NCBI RefSeq assembly: GCF_000828575.1
Contig: NZ_AP011952.1
Location: 999,501-1,063,500 of the forward strand
Reading direction: 5' to 3'
From: Methanothermobacter sp. CaT2
GTDB lineage: Archaea; Methanobacteriota; Methanobacteria; Methanobacteriales; Methanothermobacteraceae
DNA length: 64,000 nt
The notes under the pieces were generated by a model. It did not search any database. It worked only from the letters and a program-made list of their open reading frames with translations, and was not told where the DNA came from. Made by a program: the position numbers and the translations under genes. Below are positions 9,451-20,200 of this stretch, piece after piece; position 1 is the first letter of the stretch; the number at the start of each line of letters is the position of its first letter.

Positions 9451-9798
9451 TTGAACTGCGACAAACACCCTGAACGTGAGGGTGTGGCCTCATGCATAAT
9501 ATGCGGGAGGATACTCTGCGAGGAGTGCCGCCTTAAACTCGCCGGCAGGAATTACTGCCAGAGCTGCGCAGATAAACTGTTCCAGGAAAGATCTGGAGAA
9601 ACCGTGAAAGGGAAGGGGATGGGTCTGGGGGCTAAAATCCTCATAGCCCTCCTCATAATCCTCGCTGTCCTTGCAGTGGTATCCTACCTGATCTACACGG
9701 TGTACCTTGCACCATACTATGGCAGCGCTGAGAACGTCATGAGGATACTCATGAATGACCCTGAAAGGATAATAAGATTCCTATCAGGTAACATCTAA
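9451..9798 (+). CDS. B-box-type zinc-finger protein with one membrane span
   Basis: This 115-residue protein has an N-terminal Cys/His-rich finger: CDKHPE, then CIICGRILCEEC and YCQSCADKLF, giving about eight metal ligands within the first 42 residues. A basic linker follows, then a single hydrophobic helix at about residues 59-80 and a short outside tail. B-box fingers of this kind are common in prokaryotic membrane proteins, but their role is not known. The start is TTG at 9451 with GGTGGTGATG just upstream, 14 bases after serS, so it is probably co-transcribed. Confidence 0.75.
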   Translation: MNCDKHPEREGVASCIICGRILCEECRLKLAGRNYCQSCADKLFQERSGETVKGKGMGLGAKILIALLIILAVLAVVSYLIYTVYLAPYYGSAENVMRILMNDPERIIRFLSGNI

Positions 9799-9826
9799 AA
9801 CCACTGGAATAGGAGTCAGAAAAGTC

Positions 9827-10957
9827 TCAAACCATACCCTCAAGCCTCTCCGGATACTTAAGCTCCCTGAACTCAACCGTAAAGGTTGTCCAGTCATTTG
9901 AGTGGTAGTCAATACTCCCCTCCAGCTGGCCCACCAGATTCTTAACAAGCTCAAGCCCGATACCCCCTGATTCTTCAATGCTGAAATTATCAGGGAGCCC
10001 CCTCCCATTATCAGCCACCACCAGGAGGAATCCATCATCAAGGGCCTCAAGGGAATTTTGATGGTTCCACCATCGGTAAAGGCATGCCTGAGGCTGTTGG
10101 ATACAAGTTCGCCCACTATGAGGCCCAGTGGGGCGGCTGTCTCAATATTGAATTCCACATCAGGCACATCAACCTCAAATTCAGCGGCTGATTGATACAT
10201 GTCACGGAGGTAGCTTGTGAGGCCTGAGACATGGGACGCGAAGCTGATACTGCTGGAATCGGGGCTGGATAGAAGCATCTCATGGATCACTGCAATGGAC
10301 TTTATCCTCAGCTGAAGACTCCTCATGATCTCAGCGTGCTCCCGGCTCATTTTGGAGGACTGGATGTTTATCAGACTGGATATTACCTGCAGGTTATTCT
10401 TGACACAGTGATGGAGTTCTGCAAGGAGCGTTCTGTTGGCCTCAAGGGGCCTCCTCTGAATTCTTTATATCGGTGAGGTCCTCGAAGATTCCAAGGAATC
10501 CGCCCTCGATTCTGGCGATGACCACACGGAGCCACCTTCCCCCCACCCTTACCACGAATTCCCTGTCAGGGCCTGTTCGAGGTCCGGGTGGATATCACCA
10601 ATCAGCATGGCATCCAGGGAATCGCCATAGAGCCGCTCAATGGCAGGGTTGGATTCAAGTATCCTCCCAGAGGTGTCCATGAGGACAACGCCCACAGGGA
10701 GTTCCATGAAGAGTGAGCGGAACTTATGCTCGCTGATCCTCAGTGCCCTCTCCTTATCAGTGAGGGATCTGAGGTATAACCTGAGGAGAAAGTAGAGAAG
10801 TAAAGACGTTAAAATTATGAAGAGTGAACCCTTGATAATCGAGATATCCGCAATAAATGAGGGGTTGAAAAATCAGATAATCAGAGGATAGAATCCAGAT
10901 TATGCTGAAGAGGGCATAGTAGAGTGCTATCCTAAGTGCATCTCCTTCTGGATCCAT
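9827..10957 (-). pseudogene. Sensory histidine kinase, disrupted by about four frameshifts
   Basis: Reading the minus strand and changing frame restores one long kinase. It has an N-terminal membrane segment (RIALYYALFSIIWILSSDYL), a second span (GSLFIILTSLLLYFLLRLYL), and a PAS domain (FRSLFMELPVGVVLMD). A HisKA_2-type phospho-acceptor helix follows (LLAELHHCVKNNLQVI), then a HATPase domain with an N-box (ELVSNSLRHAF) and G-box (VADNGRGLPDNF). Frame changes are needed near 10870, 10561, 10455 and 10050. At least three fit a one-base change in a run of 3-5 identical bases. Either the gene is decayed or the assembly has errors here. No response regulator is adjacent. Confidence 0.8.
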
Positions 10958-11039
10958 GTATTGAGTTATGTTTGTGGAAATATAATAAAGTTGGTGACTC
11001 TGAGTAGGTCAAAAACAGATTTTTAGAGGTATGAGGGAA

Positions 11040-11789
11040 TTACTCCTCCCCCGCATCCTCAACATCTTCCTCTTCCTCGGGTTCCATGTCCCTCTTTTCG
11101 AAGACATCTGCGAATTCGACCTTCTCAACACCCTCGATGTTCTCCCAGATGTCACGGGCTATCCTGAACCTTGCAAGGGTCACGTCCATGTAGGACCTGT
11201 TATCGAAGCGGGTCATCTCATCCATATGTATTATAACCTTCCCGTCCTCTATTTTAACCTCTGTCTTGTCTATGTCCATGTTCTGGGAGGGGTAGTGGAG
11301 CTGGATCATGCTCTTCACCTTTTCAGCATCATCGGTGATTATCTCCTTAACCTTTAAATCGTATTCAAGGGTTTTCCCTGCCAGTTCATGGTTGAAGTCG
11401 ACCCTCACACGGCCGCCTGAAACGTTGAGGACCCTGCCCTCATGTCCCTCAACTGTGAGTGTCATTCCAGGGTATGGCTTTATGCCCTGCCTTTTGAACT
11501 CGCCCATTGGTATGAGCTGGACAAGTTTGGGGTCCCTGTTACCGAAGGCATCCTCGGGTTCAATCTCAACGTGTTTCTCCTCGCCTTCCTCCATTCCGAT
11601 TACAGCCTCATCGAGTCCCTTTATGAGGTGTCCGCCGCCAACAACAACGGGTATGGGGCCGAATATCTTCTTTATGCCGAGCCCTGCTTCCCTGGCAACC
11701 TCCTCGTATGTTGTGTCAAAGACCTCACCGGTCTCCTTGACCTTACCTGTGAACTCTATTTTTATAAAGTCTCCTTTATTCACTGCCAT
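11040..11789 (-). CDS. FKBP-type peptidyl-prolyl cis-trans isomerase, long archaeal form
   Basis: The 249-residue product has an FKBP core interrupted by a SlyD-like insert-in-flap domain. [15 protein letters not shown] begins the core, [19 protein letters not shown] is the conserved FKBP segment, and [22 protein letters not shown] closes the insert region. A roughly 100-residue C-terminal extension ends in a very acidic tail. These proteins act as cytosolic folding catalysts and chaperones. The start has a clear AGGAGG site. Its start overlaps the end of the upstream TmcAL-like gene by 10 bases, so the two are probably co-translated. Confidence 0.92.
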   Translation of the reverse strand: MAVNKGDFIKIEFTGKVKETGEVFDTTYEEVAREAGLGIKKIFGPIPVVVGGGHLIKGLDEAVIGMEEGEEKHVEIEPEDAFGNRDPKLVQLIPMGEFKRQGIKPYPGMTLTVEGHEGRVLNVSGGRVRVDFNHELAGKTLEYDLKVKEIITDDAEKVKSMIQLHYPSQNMDIDKTEVKIEDGKVIIHMDEMTRFDNRSYMDVTLARFRIARDIWENIEGVEKVEFADVFEKRDMEPEEEEDVEDAGEE

Positions 11790-12847
11790 ATCTCTAGCCT
11801 CCTATGTGGTATTCTATCTTTAAATTCTTTCAGGATCTGTTTATCCTTAAATCCAAGAATTCGAATTACTGATGGATAATTTTCTATATATTTATGGACC
11901 GGTCCCTTATGAATCTTTGCCTCAAGGACAGAGAGTATGCGCTGCCTGTGGTGTCTGCTGAAGGATGATGGTATTGCCTCCTCAACCTCCCTGAGTGTCG
12001 TGTAGGGTCTTCCCCTGATGATGGCGGATGCTGTGACCTCATCGATGAGGTTAAGGTCCATTAGTTCGTCCAGGCCGGTTTCACTGGCGTTTCTGATTAT
12101 CTCATCCTCAAGGCGCATCTCATGGAGGGGTGCCCTTCCAGCTTCAATCTCTTCCCTGAGGACTTCAAGGGTCTCCTCGGGTAACATGCCCGATACCCTC
12201 TGAAGGTCCCCATCAGAGACCGCCCTCCGTATCTCGGTACCGCTCACACCACCTATCCTCTCCACGAATATGAACTTCCCCCTGAAGTCAAAACCAGTCT
12301 TACCCATGGCCCTTGAGAGTGATGTGATGACATAGTTGTCCTCCTCGAGGGGACCCTCCATGACTGTTTCTCCTGTCTCAAGGTCCACGATCCTGTGGGG
12401 CCTCGGGACAACCCTGTGCCCCCCATTTATCCTCCTTAACACCTCATCAAATCCTGGTGTGGGCCGGTAGCCCCTGGGTATCCAGTCGGCGTCCAGGGCC
12501 CTGAACATCCCTGCAAGGCACAGTGAGTACTGTCCTGACCCCATAACACCCATGGGTGGACCTTCTACGGCTATGTCTGCACCTGCACGTATGGCTATTG
12601 CTGCCCTCGCCTCCCTGGTCATTATGTAGGGCAAACCCCTCCCGTTACGTTCAAGGGGGCCGGGTATCACTGCAACGAAGATTCCTCCAGGCACCCTCCT
12701 CTTTGCCTCCATCATGCAGTGCCTGTGTCCCATGTGGAAGGGGGAGTACTCTGTAAAGTCTGCTATGATTTCAGGTTCAGTAGCGTGGTCACCGTACTCA
12801 GGCAGTGCCTCCGCGTCGTTCTTAATTATCTGAATGTCCCTTTCCAT
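11780..12847 (-). CDS. TmcAL/YlbM-like nucleotidyltransferase with C-terminal helix-hairpin-helix
   Basis: The protein (355 residues from this start) has the nucleotidyltransferase HxGH motif in [11 protein letters not shown] near residue 35 and the late motif SGTEIRRAV near residue 205. Its N-terminal half resembles bacterial YlbM/TmcAL, which uses ATP and acetate to acetylate C34 of elongator tRNA-Met. The C-terminal third ([18 protein letters not shown] onward) looks like a helix-hairpin-helix nucleic-acid binding region. I prefer the ATG at 12847, preceded by TGAGGA. An ATG at 12877 would add ten residues and could be a leaderless start. Substrate is inferred; tRNA is plausible but not shown. 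Confidence 0.68.
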   Translation of the reverse strand: MERDIQIIKNDAEALPEYGDHATEPEIIADFTEYSPFHMGHRHCMMEAKRRVPGGIFVAVIPGPLERNGRGLPYIMTREARAAIAIRAGADIAVEGPPMGVMGSGQYSLCLAGMFRALDADWIPRGYRPTPGFDEVLRRINGGHRVVPRPHRIVDLETGETVMEGPLEEDNYVITSLSRAMGKTGFDFRGKFIFVERIGGVSGTEIRRAVSDGDLQRVSGMLPEETLEVLREEIEAGRAPLHEMRLEDEIIRNASETGLDELMDLNLIDEVTASAIIRGRPYTTLREVEEAIPSSFSRHHRQRILSVLEAKIHKGPVHKYIENYPSVIRILGFKDKQILKEFKDRIPHRRLEIWQ

Positions 12848-12936
12848 GATGTTCCTCAGAAAGGATTCCGATGGCATAATATTAATCTTGCTGGGAGATA
12901 AATAAGGTTACTTCTAGATGAATGGATGGTGTCGGA

Positions 12937-14232
12937 ATGTTTGATCTTTCACTTGAGAACTGCAGGGTTAACAGGGACCTCACCGTGAATATAGGGGTGG
13001 ATGATGGGAAGATAGTGCAGATATCCCGTGGAAGGATTGATGCTTCAGAGAGGATTGACCTGAAGGGCTACTTCGTGCTCCCAGGACTCATCGACTCCCA
13101 CGTGCATTTCAGGGACCCTGGACTGAAGTACAAGGAGGACTTCAGGACTGGTTCAATGGCGGCTGCCCATGGAGGCTTTGCCACAGTCCTTGAAATGCCA
13201 AACACGGTTCCCCCGACAGATAATGCTGCTGAATTCCAGAGGAAGATAAGGATTGGTGAAAGGAAGAGTGCTGTTGATTTTGGGCTACACGCCGGTTTCA
13301 GAAGTGTTTCAGACGTAAAAGATATCCTCAAGTTCATGCCGGCCTCCTTCAAGGTATTCATGGACCTCACAGGGATCAGTGCAGTTGACGGGCTCTTCAG
13401 AGAGCTTAAGAATCTATCATCCCCGGTGCCGGTCACCGTGCACTGCGAGAACAGGGATGTGATCATGGAATCCATGAAGGAGTTAAAGGATAGGAGTGAT
13501 CCCTCCGCCTATGCCCTTGCAAGACCTCCAATTGCAGAGGAGGTCTCTGTGGCCGAGGTTCTGGCATTATCCATTCACCATGAACACCCTGTGCACATCT
13601 GTCATCTGAGCACAGTGAAGGCCCTTCAGCTTGTTGAACCCTTCAGGGAGTACGTGACATGTGAGGTCACACCACACCACCTTCTGCTTGATTCAGGGGC
13701 CTTTAGAAGATTTGGGACAATGGTGAAAACAAATCCGCCCCTGAGGCCGCCTGAGAGCCGGGTTTATCCTGAATTCCTTGATAGGATCAATGCCATCGGA
13801 ACCGATCATGCCCCCCACGGTATCGAGGAAAAGAGGAAGGGTGTCTGGGACGCGCCGCCAGGGATCCCCAACCTTGAGGTTGTACTTAAACTGTTGCTCA
13901 CCCTCGTCTCCGAGGGGAGGATGTCCCTTTCCACCATACGAAGGATGCTTGCAGAGGAGCCTGCAAGAATCTTCGGGTTGAGGTCCAAGGGGAGGATAAG
14001 TGAGGGCATGGATGCCGATTTTACCATAGTTGATCTTAAAGGAACTGGCAGGATCATGTCAGATGAGTTCTACAGTAAAGCCCACTACACCCCCTTTGAG
14101 GGTTTCAGTTACACAGGCACACCAGTCATGACCATCGTCAGGGGCAGGGTTGTCATGAGAGATGGGGAAGTGTTTGAGGGTAATGGAAGGTATGTCCCCT
14201 CAGAACATGGAAAAGGTTCTGTCAAAGACTGA
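12937..14232 (+). CDS. pyrC: Dihydroorotase
   Basis: PyrC cyclises carbamoyl aspartate to dihydroorotate in pyrimidine synthesis. The 431-residue product is an amidohydrolase: the zinc motif HVHFRDPG is at about residues 55-62, further metal histidines are in VHCENRD and ICHLST, and the catalytic aspartate is in GTDHAPHG. Length fits class I dihydroorotases. I prefer the ATG at 12937 (MFDLSLENC), preceded by GGATGGTG; an ATG at 12922 would add five residues. It is divergent from the TmcAL-like gene and convergent with the giant surface protein. Confidence 0.93.
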   Translation: MFDLSLENCRVNRDLTVNIGVDDGKIVQISRGRIDASERIDLKGYFVLPGLIDSHVHFRDPGLKYKEDFRTGSMAAAHGGFATVLEMPNTVPPTDNAAEFQRKIRIGERKSAVDFGLHAGFRSVSDVKDILKFMPASFKVFMDLTGISAVDGLFRELKNLSSPVPVTVHCENRDVIMESMKELKDRSDPSAYALARPPIAEEVSVAEVLALSIHHEHPVHICHLSTVKALQLVEPFREYVTCEVTPHHLLLDSGAFRRFGTMVKTNPPLRPPESRVYPEFLDRINAIGTDHAPHGIEEKRKGVWDAPPGIPNLEVVLKLLLTLVSEGRMSLSTIRRMLAEEPARIFGLRSKGRISEGMDADFTIVDLKGTGRIMSDEFYSKAHYTPFEGFSYTGTPVMTIVRGRVVMRDGEVFEGNGRYVPSEHGKGSVKD

Positions 14233-14251
14233 AAAGGAAAAATTTGAACTT

Positions 14252-14279
14252 AAAAAAATTTGAATGGGGTATAAACCCC
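14252..14279 (-). terminator. Hairpin-plus-T-run terminator after the giant surface protein
   Basis: Directly after the stop codon the minus strand reads GGGGT-TTAT-ACCCC (14266-14279), then a few bases and seven T. The same hairpin lies 34 bases past pyrC on the plus strand, so it may serve both convergent genes. Confidence 0.6.
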
Positions 14280-17200
14280 CTATCCATTTCTTTTAAAGTA
14301 TCCTGCTGCAACAAGGAGTATTCCCAACACCAGCAAAGCCAGTGGTGCTCCTGTTGGTTTCATCGGCACCTTGCCTGGTGAAGGTCCTGGACCCGGTGAG
14401 GGTTCTGTGACCTCAATTTCGACCTCTGTTGTGTTGTTACCTGTGCTTGATGAGCCTGAGCTCACCGTTGCCACGTTGATGAATGTGCCGCGCCTTATCA
14501 TCTGGGCCACTATTTCAAGGACCGCTGTTGAACCCGCTGGCAGGTCACCTATCATCCAGACGCCGGTTACCGGGTTGTATGAACCAACCGTAGCACTGGA
14601 TGAAACATACCTCATTGAATCGGGTAGCCTGTCAACGACTGTCGTGTTGAGTGCAGTGTCAGGGCCACTGTTTATCACTGTTAATGTGAATTTAACGTTC
14701 TGTCCAACACGCACGGCCCTCCTATAAGCCTTCTTAGTTATGTTAAGCTCGGCCCGTGGATTAACTTTCAAAGTCACATTAGCCACATTGTTAGAGGAAT
14801 CCTGATCATGCGTACTGCTTGAAACATTCGCCACATTCACTATGGTGACATTGCTTCCAGTGACCCTTGCTATGATGTCAAGGGTTGCTATGGCACCACT
14901 TGCAAGGTCTCCGACGCTCCAGACCCCATTATCGTATGTTCCCTGCGAAGCAGAGTAACCTAAAAGTTCCAGGCCACTTGGCAGCTGATCCGTCACATTA
15001 ACTCCTGTTGCATTGTCAGGCCCAAGATTCCTTACGGTTAAGGTGAACTTGACAGTATCCAAGTAGTCGACAGTTGTCTGATTAACTGTCTTGTTTATGG
15101 CAAGATCTGCTGCAGCTGGAACATTTATTGTCACATTAGCCACGTTATTTGCGCTGTCCTGGTCGTATTGACCCCCTGTAACATTCGCCACATTCACTAT
15201 GGTGACATTGCTTCCAGTGACCCTTGCTATGATGTCAAGGGTTGCTATGGCACCACTTGCAAGGTCTCCGACGCTCCAGACCCCATTATCGTATGTTCCC
15301 TGCGAAGCAGAGTAACCTAAAAGTTCCAGGCCACTTGGCAGCTGATCCGTCACATTAACTCCTGTTGCATTGTCAGGCCCAAGATTCCTTACGGTTAAGG
15401 TGAACTTGACAGTATCCAAGTAGTCGACAGTTGTCTGATTAACTGTCTTGTTTATGGCAAGATCTGCTGCAGCTGGAACATTTATTGTCACATTAGCCAC
15501 GTTATTTGCGCTGTCCTGGTCGTATTGACCCCCTGTAACATTCGCCACATTCACTATGGTGACATTGCTTCCAGTGACCCTTGCTATGATGTCAAGGGTT
15601 GCTATGGCACCACTTGCAAGGTCTCCGACGCTCCAGACCCCATTATCGTATGTTCCCTGCGAAGCAGAGTAACCTAAAAGTTCCAGGCCACTTGGCAGCT
15701 GATCCGTCACATTAACTCCTGTTGCATTGTCAGGCCCAAGATTCCTTACGGTTAAGGTGAACTTGACAGTATCCAAGTAGTCGACAGTTGTCTGATTAAC
15801 TGTCTTGTTTATGGCAAGATCTGCTGCAGCTGGAACATTTATTGTCACATTAGCCACGTTATTTGCGCTGTCCTGGTCGTATTGACCCCCTGTAACATTC
15901 GCCACATTCACTATGGTGACATTGCTTCCAGTGACCCTTGCTATGATGTCAAGGGTTGCTATGGCACCACTTGCAAGGTCTCCGACGCTCCAGACCCCAT
16001 TATCGTATGTTCCCTGCGAAGCAGAGTAACCTAAAAGTTCCAGGCCACTTGGCAGCTGATCCGTCACATTAACTCCTGTTGCATTGTCAGGCCCAAGATT
16101 CCTTACGGTTAAGGTGAACTTGACAGTATCCAAGTAGTCGACAGTTGTCTGATTAACTGTCTTGTTTATGGCAAGATCTGCTGCAGCTGGAACATTTATT
16201 GTCACATTAGCCACGTTATTTGCGCTGTCCTGGTCGTATTGACCCCCTGTAACATTCGCCACATTCACTATGGTGACATTGCTTCCAGTGACCCTTGCTA
16301 TGATGTCAAGGGTTGCTATGGCACCACTTGCAAGGTCTCCGACGCTCCAGACCCCATTATCGTATGTTCCCTGCGAAGCAGAGTAACCTAAAAGTTCCAG
16401 GCCACTTGGCAGCTGATCCGTCACATTAACTCCTGTTGCATTGTCAGGCCCAAGATTCCTTACGGTTAAGGTGAACTTGACAGTATCCAAGTAGTCGACA
16501 GTTGTCTGATTAACTGTCTTGTTTATGGCAAGATCTGCTGCAGCTGGAACATTTATTGTCACATTAGCCACGTTATTTGCGCTGTCCTGGTCGTATTGAC
16601 CCCCTGTAACATTCGCCACATTCACTATGGTGACATTGCTTCCAGTGACCCTTGCTATGATGTCAAGGGTTGCTATGGCACCACTTGCAAGGTCTCCGAC
16701 GCTCCAGACCCCATTATCGTATGTTCCCTGCGAAGCAGAGTAACCTAAAAGTTCCAGGCCACTTGGCAGCTGATCCGTCACATTAACTCCTGTTGCATTG
16801 TCAGGCCCAAGATTCCTTACGGTTAAGGTGAACTTGACAGTATCCAAGTAGTCGACAGTTGTCTGATTAACCACCTTCACAATTCCAAGATCCGCCGCAG
16901 GATCCACTAAGATGGATGCACTGTCCCTGTTATTTGACATGTCGGTATCTGTTTCAGCACCTGATACATCAGCCGTATTTATAAATGAACCTGCATTTAT
17001 TGCCTTAACTGAGATTCTTAGGGTTGCGCTTTCACCCACTCCCAGTGCACCTATATACCATGTTCCATTTGATTCGTTGTATGTCCCCTGGGTGGATGTA
17101 GTGGATATAATGGAGAAACCTGCGGGTATTATATCAAAGACTTTTACAGAGGTGGCCGTGTTCGGACCATTATTTATCACTGTTATTGTAAAGTTGAGGT

Positions 17201-20200
17201 ATTCCCCATTGTATAGCCTGTTTTTATCGGCAACCTTTGTAATGGCAAGGTCGGTTGATGGGAGTGAATTCAGAGTTATTATTGCATTGTTATTATCTGG
17301 TTGTGGGTCGTGTTGCATTCCGTTTACATTTGCAAGGTTGAAAAGGGTTCCTGTCTGATTAACCCTTGCCACTATTGTCAGCGTTGCATTTTCCAGGTAG
17401 CTGAGAGCACCAACACTCCAGACACCACTTGTCGAATTATAGGTTCCCCTTGATGCGTTATGGGTAATGTAAATAAGACCTGGGGAAAGTGCATCAGATA
17501 CGGTTACGCCTGTCGCATTGCTTGGTCCCAGGTTCTCAACTGTTATCGTGAAGGTTACTGAATCCCCAAAGAGGGGTGTTGAGTTGTTAACCGTCTTTAA
17601 TACCCTCAGGTCAGCTGATGGTATTGAGTTTATATAAATTGTCGCGTTATTATTTTCCAGGGCAGGGTCATAGTTTTCTGATGTTGCATTTGCAGCGTTT
17701 GTTATCAGTCCATCTGAGACAACCCTTGCCACTATTGTCAGCGTTGCATTTTCCAGGTAGCTGAGAGCACCAACACTCCAGACACCACTTGTCGAATTAT
17801 AGGTTCCCCTTGAGGCTGTGACGGACTGTAATAGAAGACCATGAGGTAGCCTGTCCTCCACCACGACGTTCACTGCACTGTCAGGACCATTATTCCTCAC
17901 CAGGACAGTGTATGTTATGGTTTCACCATTGTAGGGGCTTGACCTGTCAACTGTTTTTATAACTGCCAGGTCAGATGCCTTTGGTATTTCCAGTGCGAAT
18001 GAGTTATTGTTGTTTGTGGTGTTCGTGTCTGCTGTGTTGCTTGTAACATTTGCATAATTTATTATGGTCCCTGTTGCGTTGATGCGGACCGTTATGTTCA
18101 GAGTGACCATCTCGTATGGGTTAAGGCTTCCTATACTCCATAACCCTGCATTCTGGTCATATATTCCCCTTGAGGTTGTGTGGCTCAGATATTCAACTCC
18201 TGCGGGTAGTTTATCCTCCACCACGACGTTCACTGCACTGTCAGGACCATTATTCCTCACCAGGACAGTGTATGTTATGGTTTCACCATAATTTGGTGAT
18301 TGTCTGGTTGCATTCTTTCTGATTTCGAGGTCTGTTCCAAGTATGTGGGTGTTGGCAACTGCTGTTCCGGTGTAGATCCTTTCCCCGGCTATTTCACCGG
18401 GAAGTGATGTGTAGCTAATATTTACTCTGTTTGTGAGGTTTCTTCCTGCGAGGGATGTGTCATTAGCGACAATGGTCGTGAAGATTATGGTGGCGTTATC
18501 TCCAAGGTTGATTGCAGAGCCCCTGTATATTACCCTATCTGGCTGTATTACCAGACTCCATCCGGGTGGAATTGACACTGTTTCAGCATAACTCATTCCA
18601 GAGGGTATAATATCCTCAACTGTAATATCATAGGCATTTGATGTGCTTGTTGCATTGTGTCCTATCCTGATGATCCATGTGCATGTTTCCCCCAGGTTAA
18701 GGTTGGCGGTTCCGGTTTTCTGGATGTCCAGTTTTGGCTCCACTATTTTTACGGATGATGATGAGGATGGACTTGTTATGGTCTCTGTACCATTGTAGTA
18801 TGTCACGGTTGCATTGTTTACAAGTATTACATTATTTATGTTCTGTGTGATGTTCAGTACCGTTATATTATAATATATGGTGATGGTCCCGGCTACTGTT
18901 GCGTTAACTTCTCCGAAGTTTATTGTCCAGGTGTTTCCTGCTCTGACAGGTGTGGGGTCGGGGTACTGTGCCTGGACGGATGGATCAATGAGGTAGGTGA
19001 AGTTTGATGCCTCTAAACCAGTAGGTATCATATCCATGACTGTAAGGTTCCCTGTTCTACCTTTGGGGATCCATATTACCATCTTATGTGTCAGGGTGTT
19101 TCCTATTGGGCTTTCCTTAAGGCTCGAGTTATCAAGGAATAATTTGTTTATGGAAGGGGGTGTTGAGTTTATTGTTATGGTTGATGTCGCCCTTAGGTTG
19201 TTTATTCCACCTTCCCCTGTTCTTTCACCGGTTACGGTTCCTGGATATCCTGGAGTGGTGTCATTGGTTCCTTGGGGTCCAGGGAGACTTGTAGCCCTGA
19301 CCTCCAGGGTGTTAGGTATGTTTGAACCGAATATGGTGTCTTCCCGCAGGTCTGCCGTTAATGTTATGTTGACACTCTGCCCCTGGAGAAGACGGTCAAT
19401 GTAGGCCGTTAAATTGTTACCTGTCAGGTTGTAGGTCACGTTTATTGAGGGGTTACTCTTTGTTACTGTGATGTCCCTTATGTTCGTGAACCATGGATCC
19501 AGAAGGTCTGTGACATTTAAATCATAAAGTGGAGCTACGTTTGACCCTGCGGTGTTACCTATTGTGAGGGTGAATTTTACTGATCCGCCACCATCTACTA
19601 CTGTCTGGTTGCTTGTCTTGTTAACGTAGAGGGAGGGTAGTCTCACTGTAAGACCCGGGGCTGTTGATGATGTGTTTAGATTAGTTCCGGCATCGTTCCT
19701 GTAATCAAGGTAGGCCGTATTTGATATAGTTCTTCCTGCAGTGTTGTTGCCGTTATTTTTAACTACAACCTGTATTAAGAGCCTTATTGTCTCATTTGAA
19801 CCTGTTGGATTGTTGTTTGTGATATTTCCAAGGTAGAAAAGCAGCGGGTTTGTCCCGGTTTCTGTTATGCTCTCAAAGTTTCCCAGTCCTGCCTGGGTGA
19901 ATGTGAATACATCTGAAGTTATGTTTCCACTGCTTCTGCTTATGAGTGATCTTCCTGTTATGTATTCAATGTACCTTGCATCTATGGGGTCCCTTACTGT
20001 CACATCAGCTGTTACACCTGCGGGGATTGTTATATCAATCCTGTAGGTTACGACTTCCCCTATGATCACGTTGTTCCCTGTGGAGTCAGGTTCTGATGTT
20101 GCATTAACAGTCTTTGATATGGCTGGTGCAACTGTTCTTAATGTTGTTGTGGCATATGTATTATAGACCCTTTTATCTGCATCTGGTGTTGTTGATGGGT

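Noticed and set aside
14823-16871. CRISPR-like or transposon-like direct repeats
   Set aside because: The 357-bp units are contiguous, in frame and encode a protein domain. There are no spacers, and no cas genes or transposases nearby.
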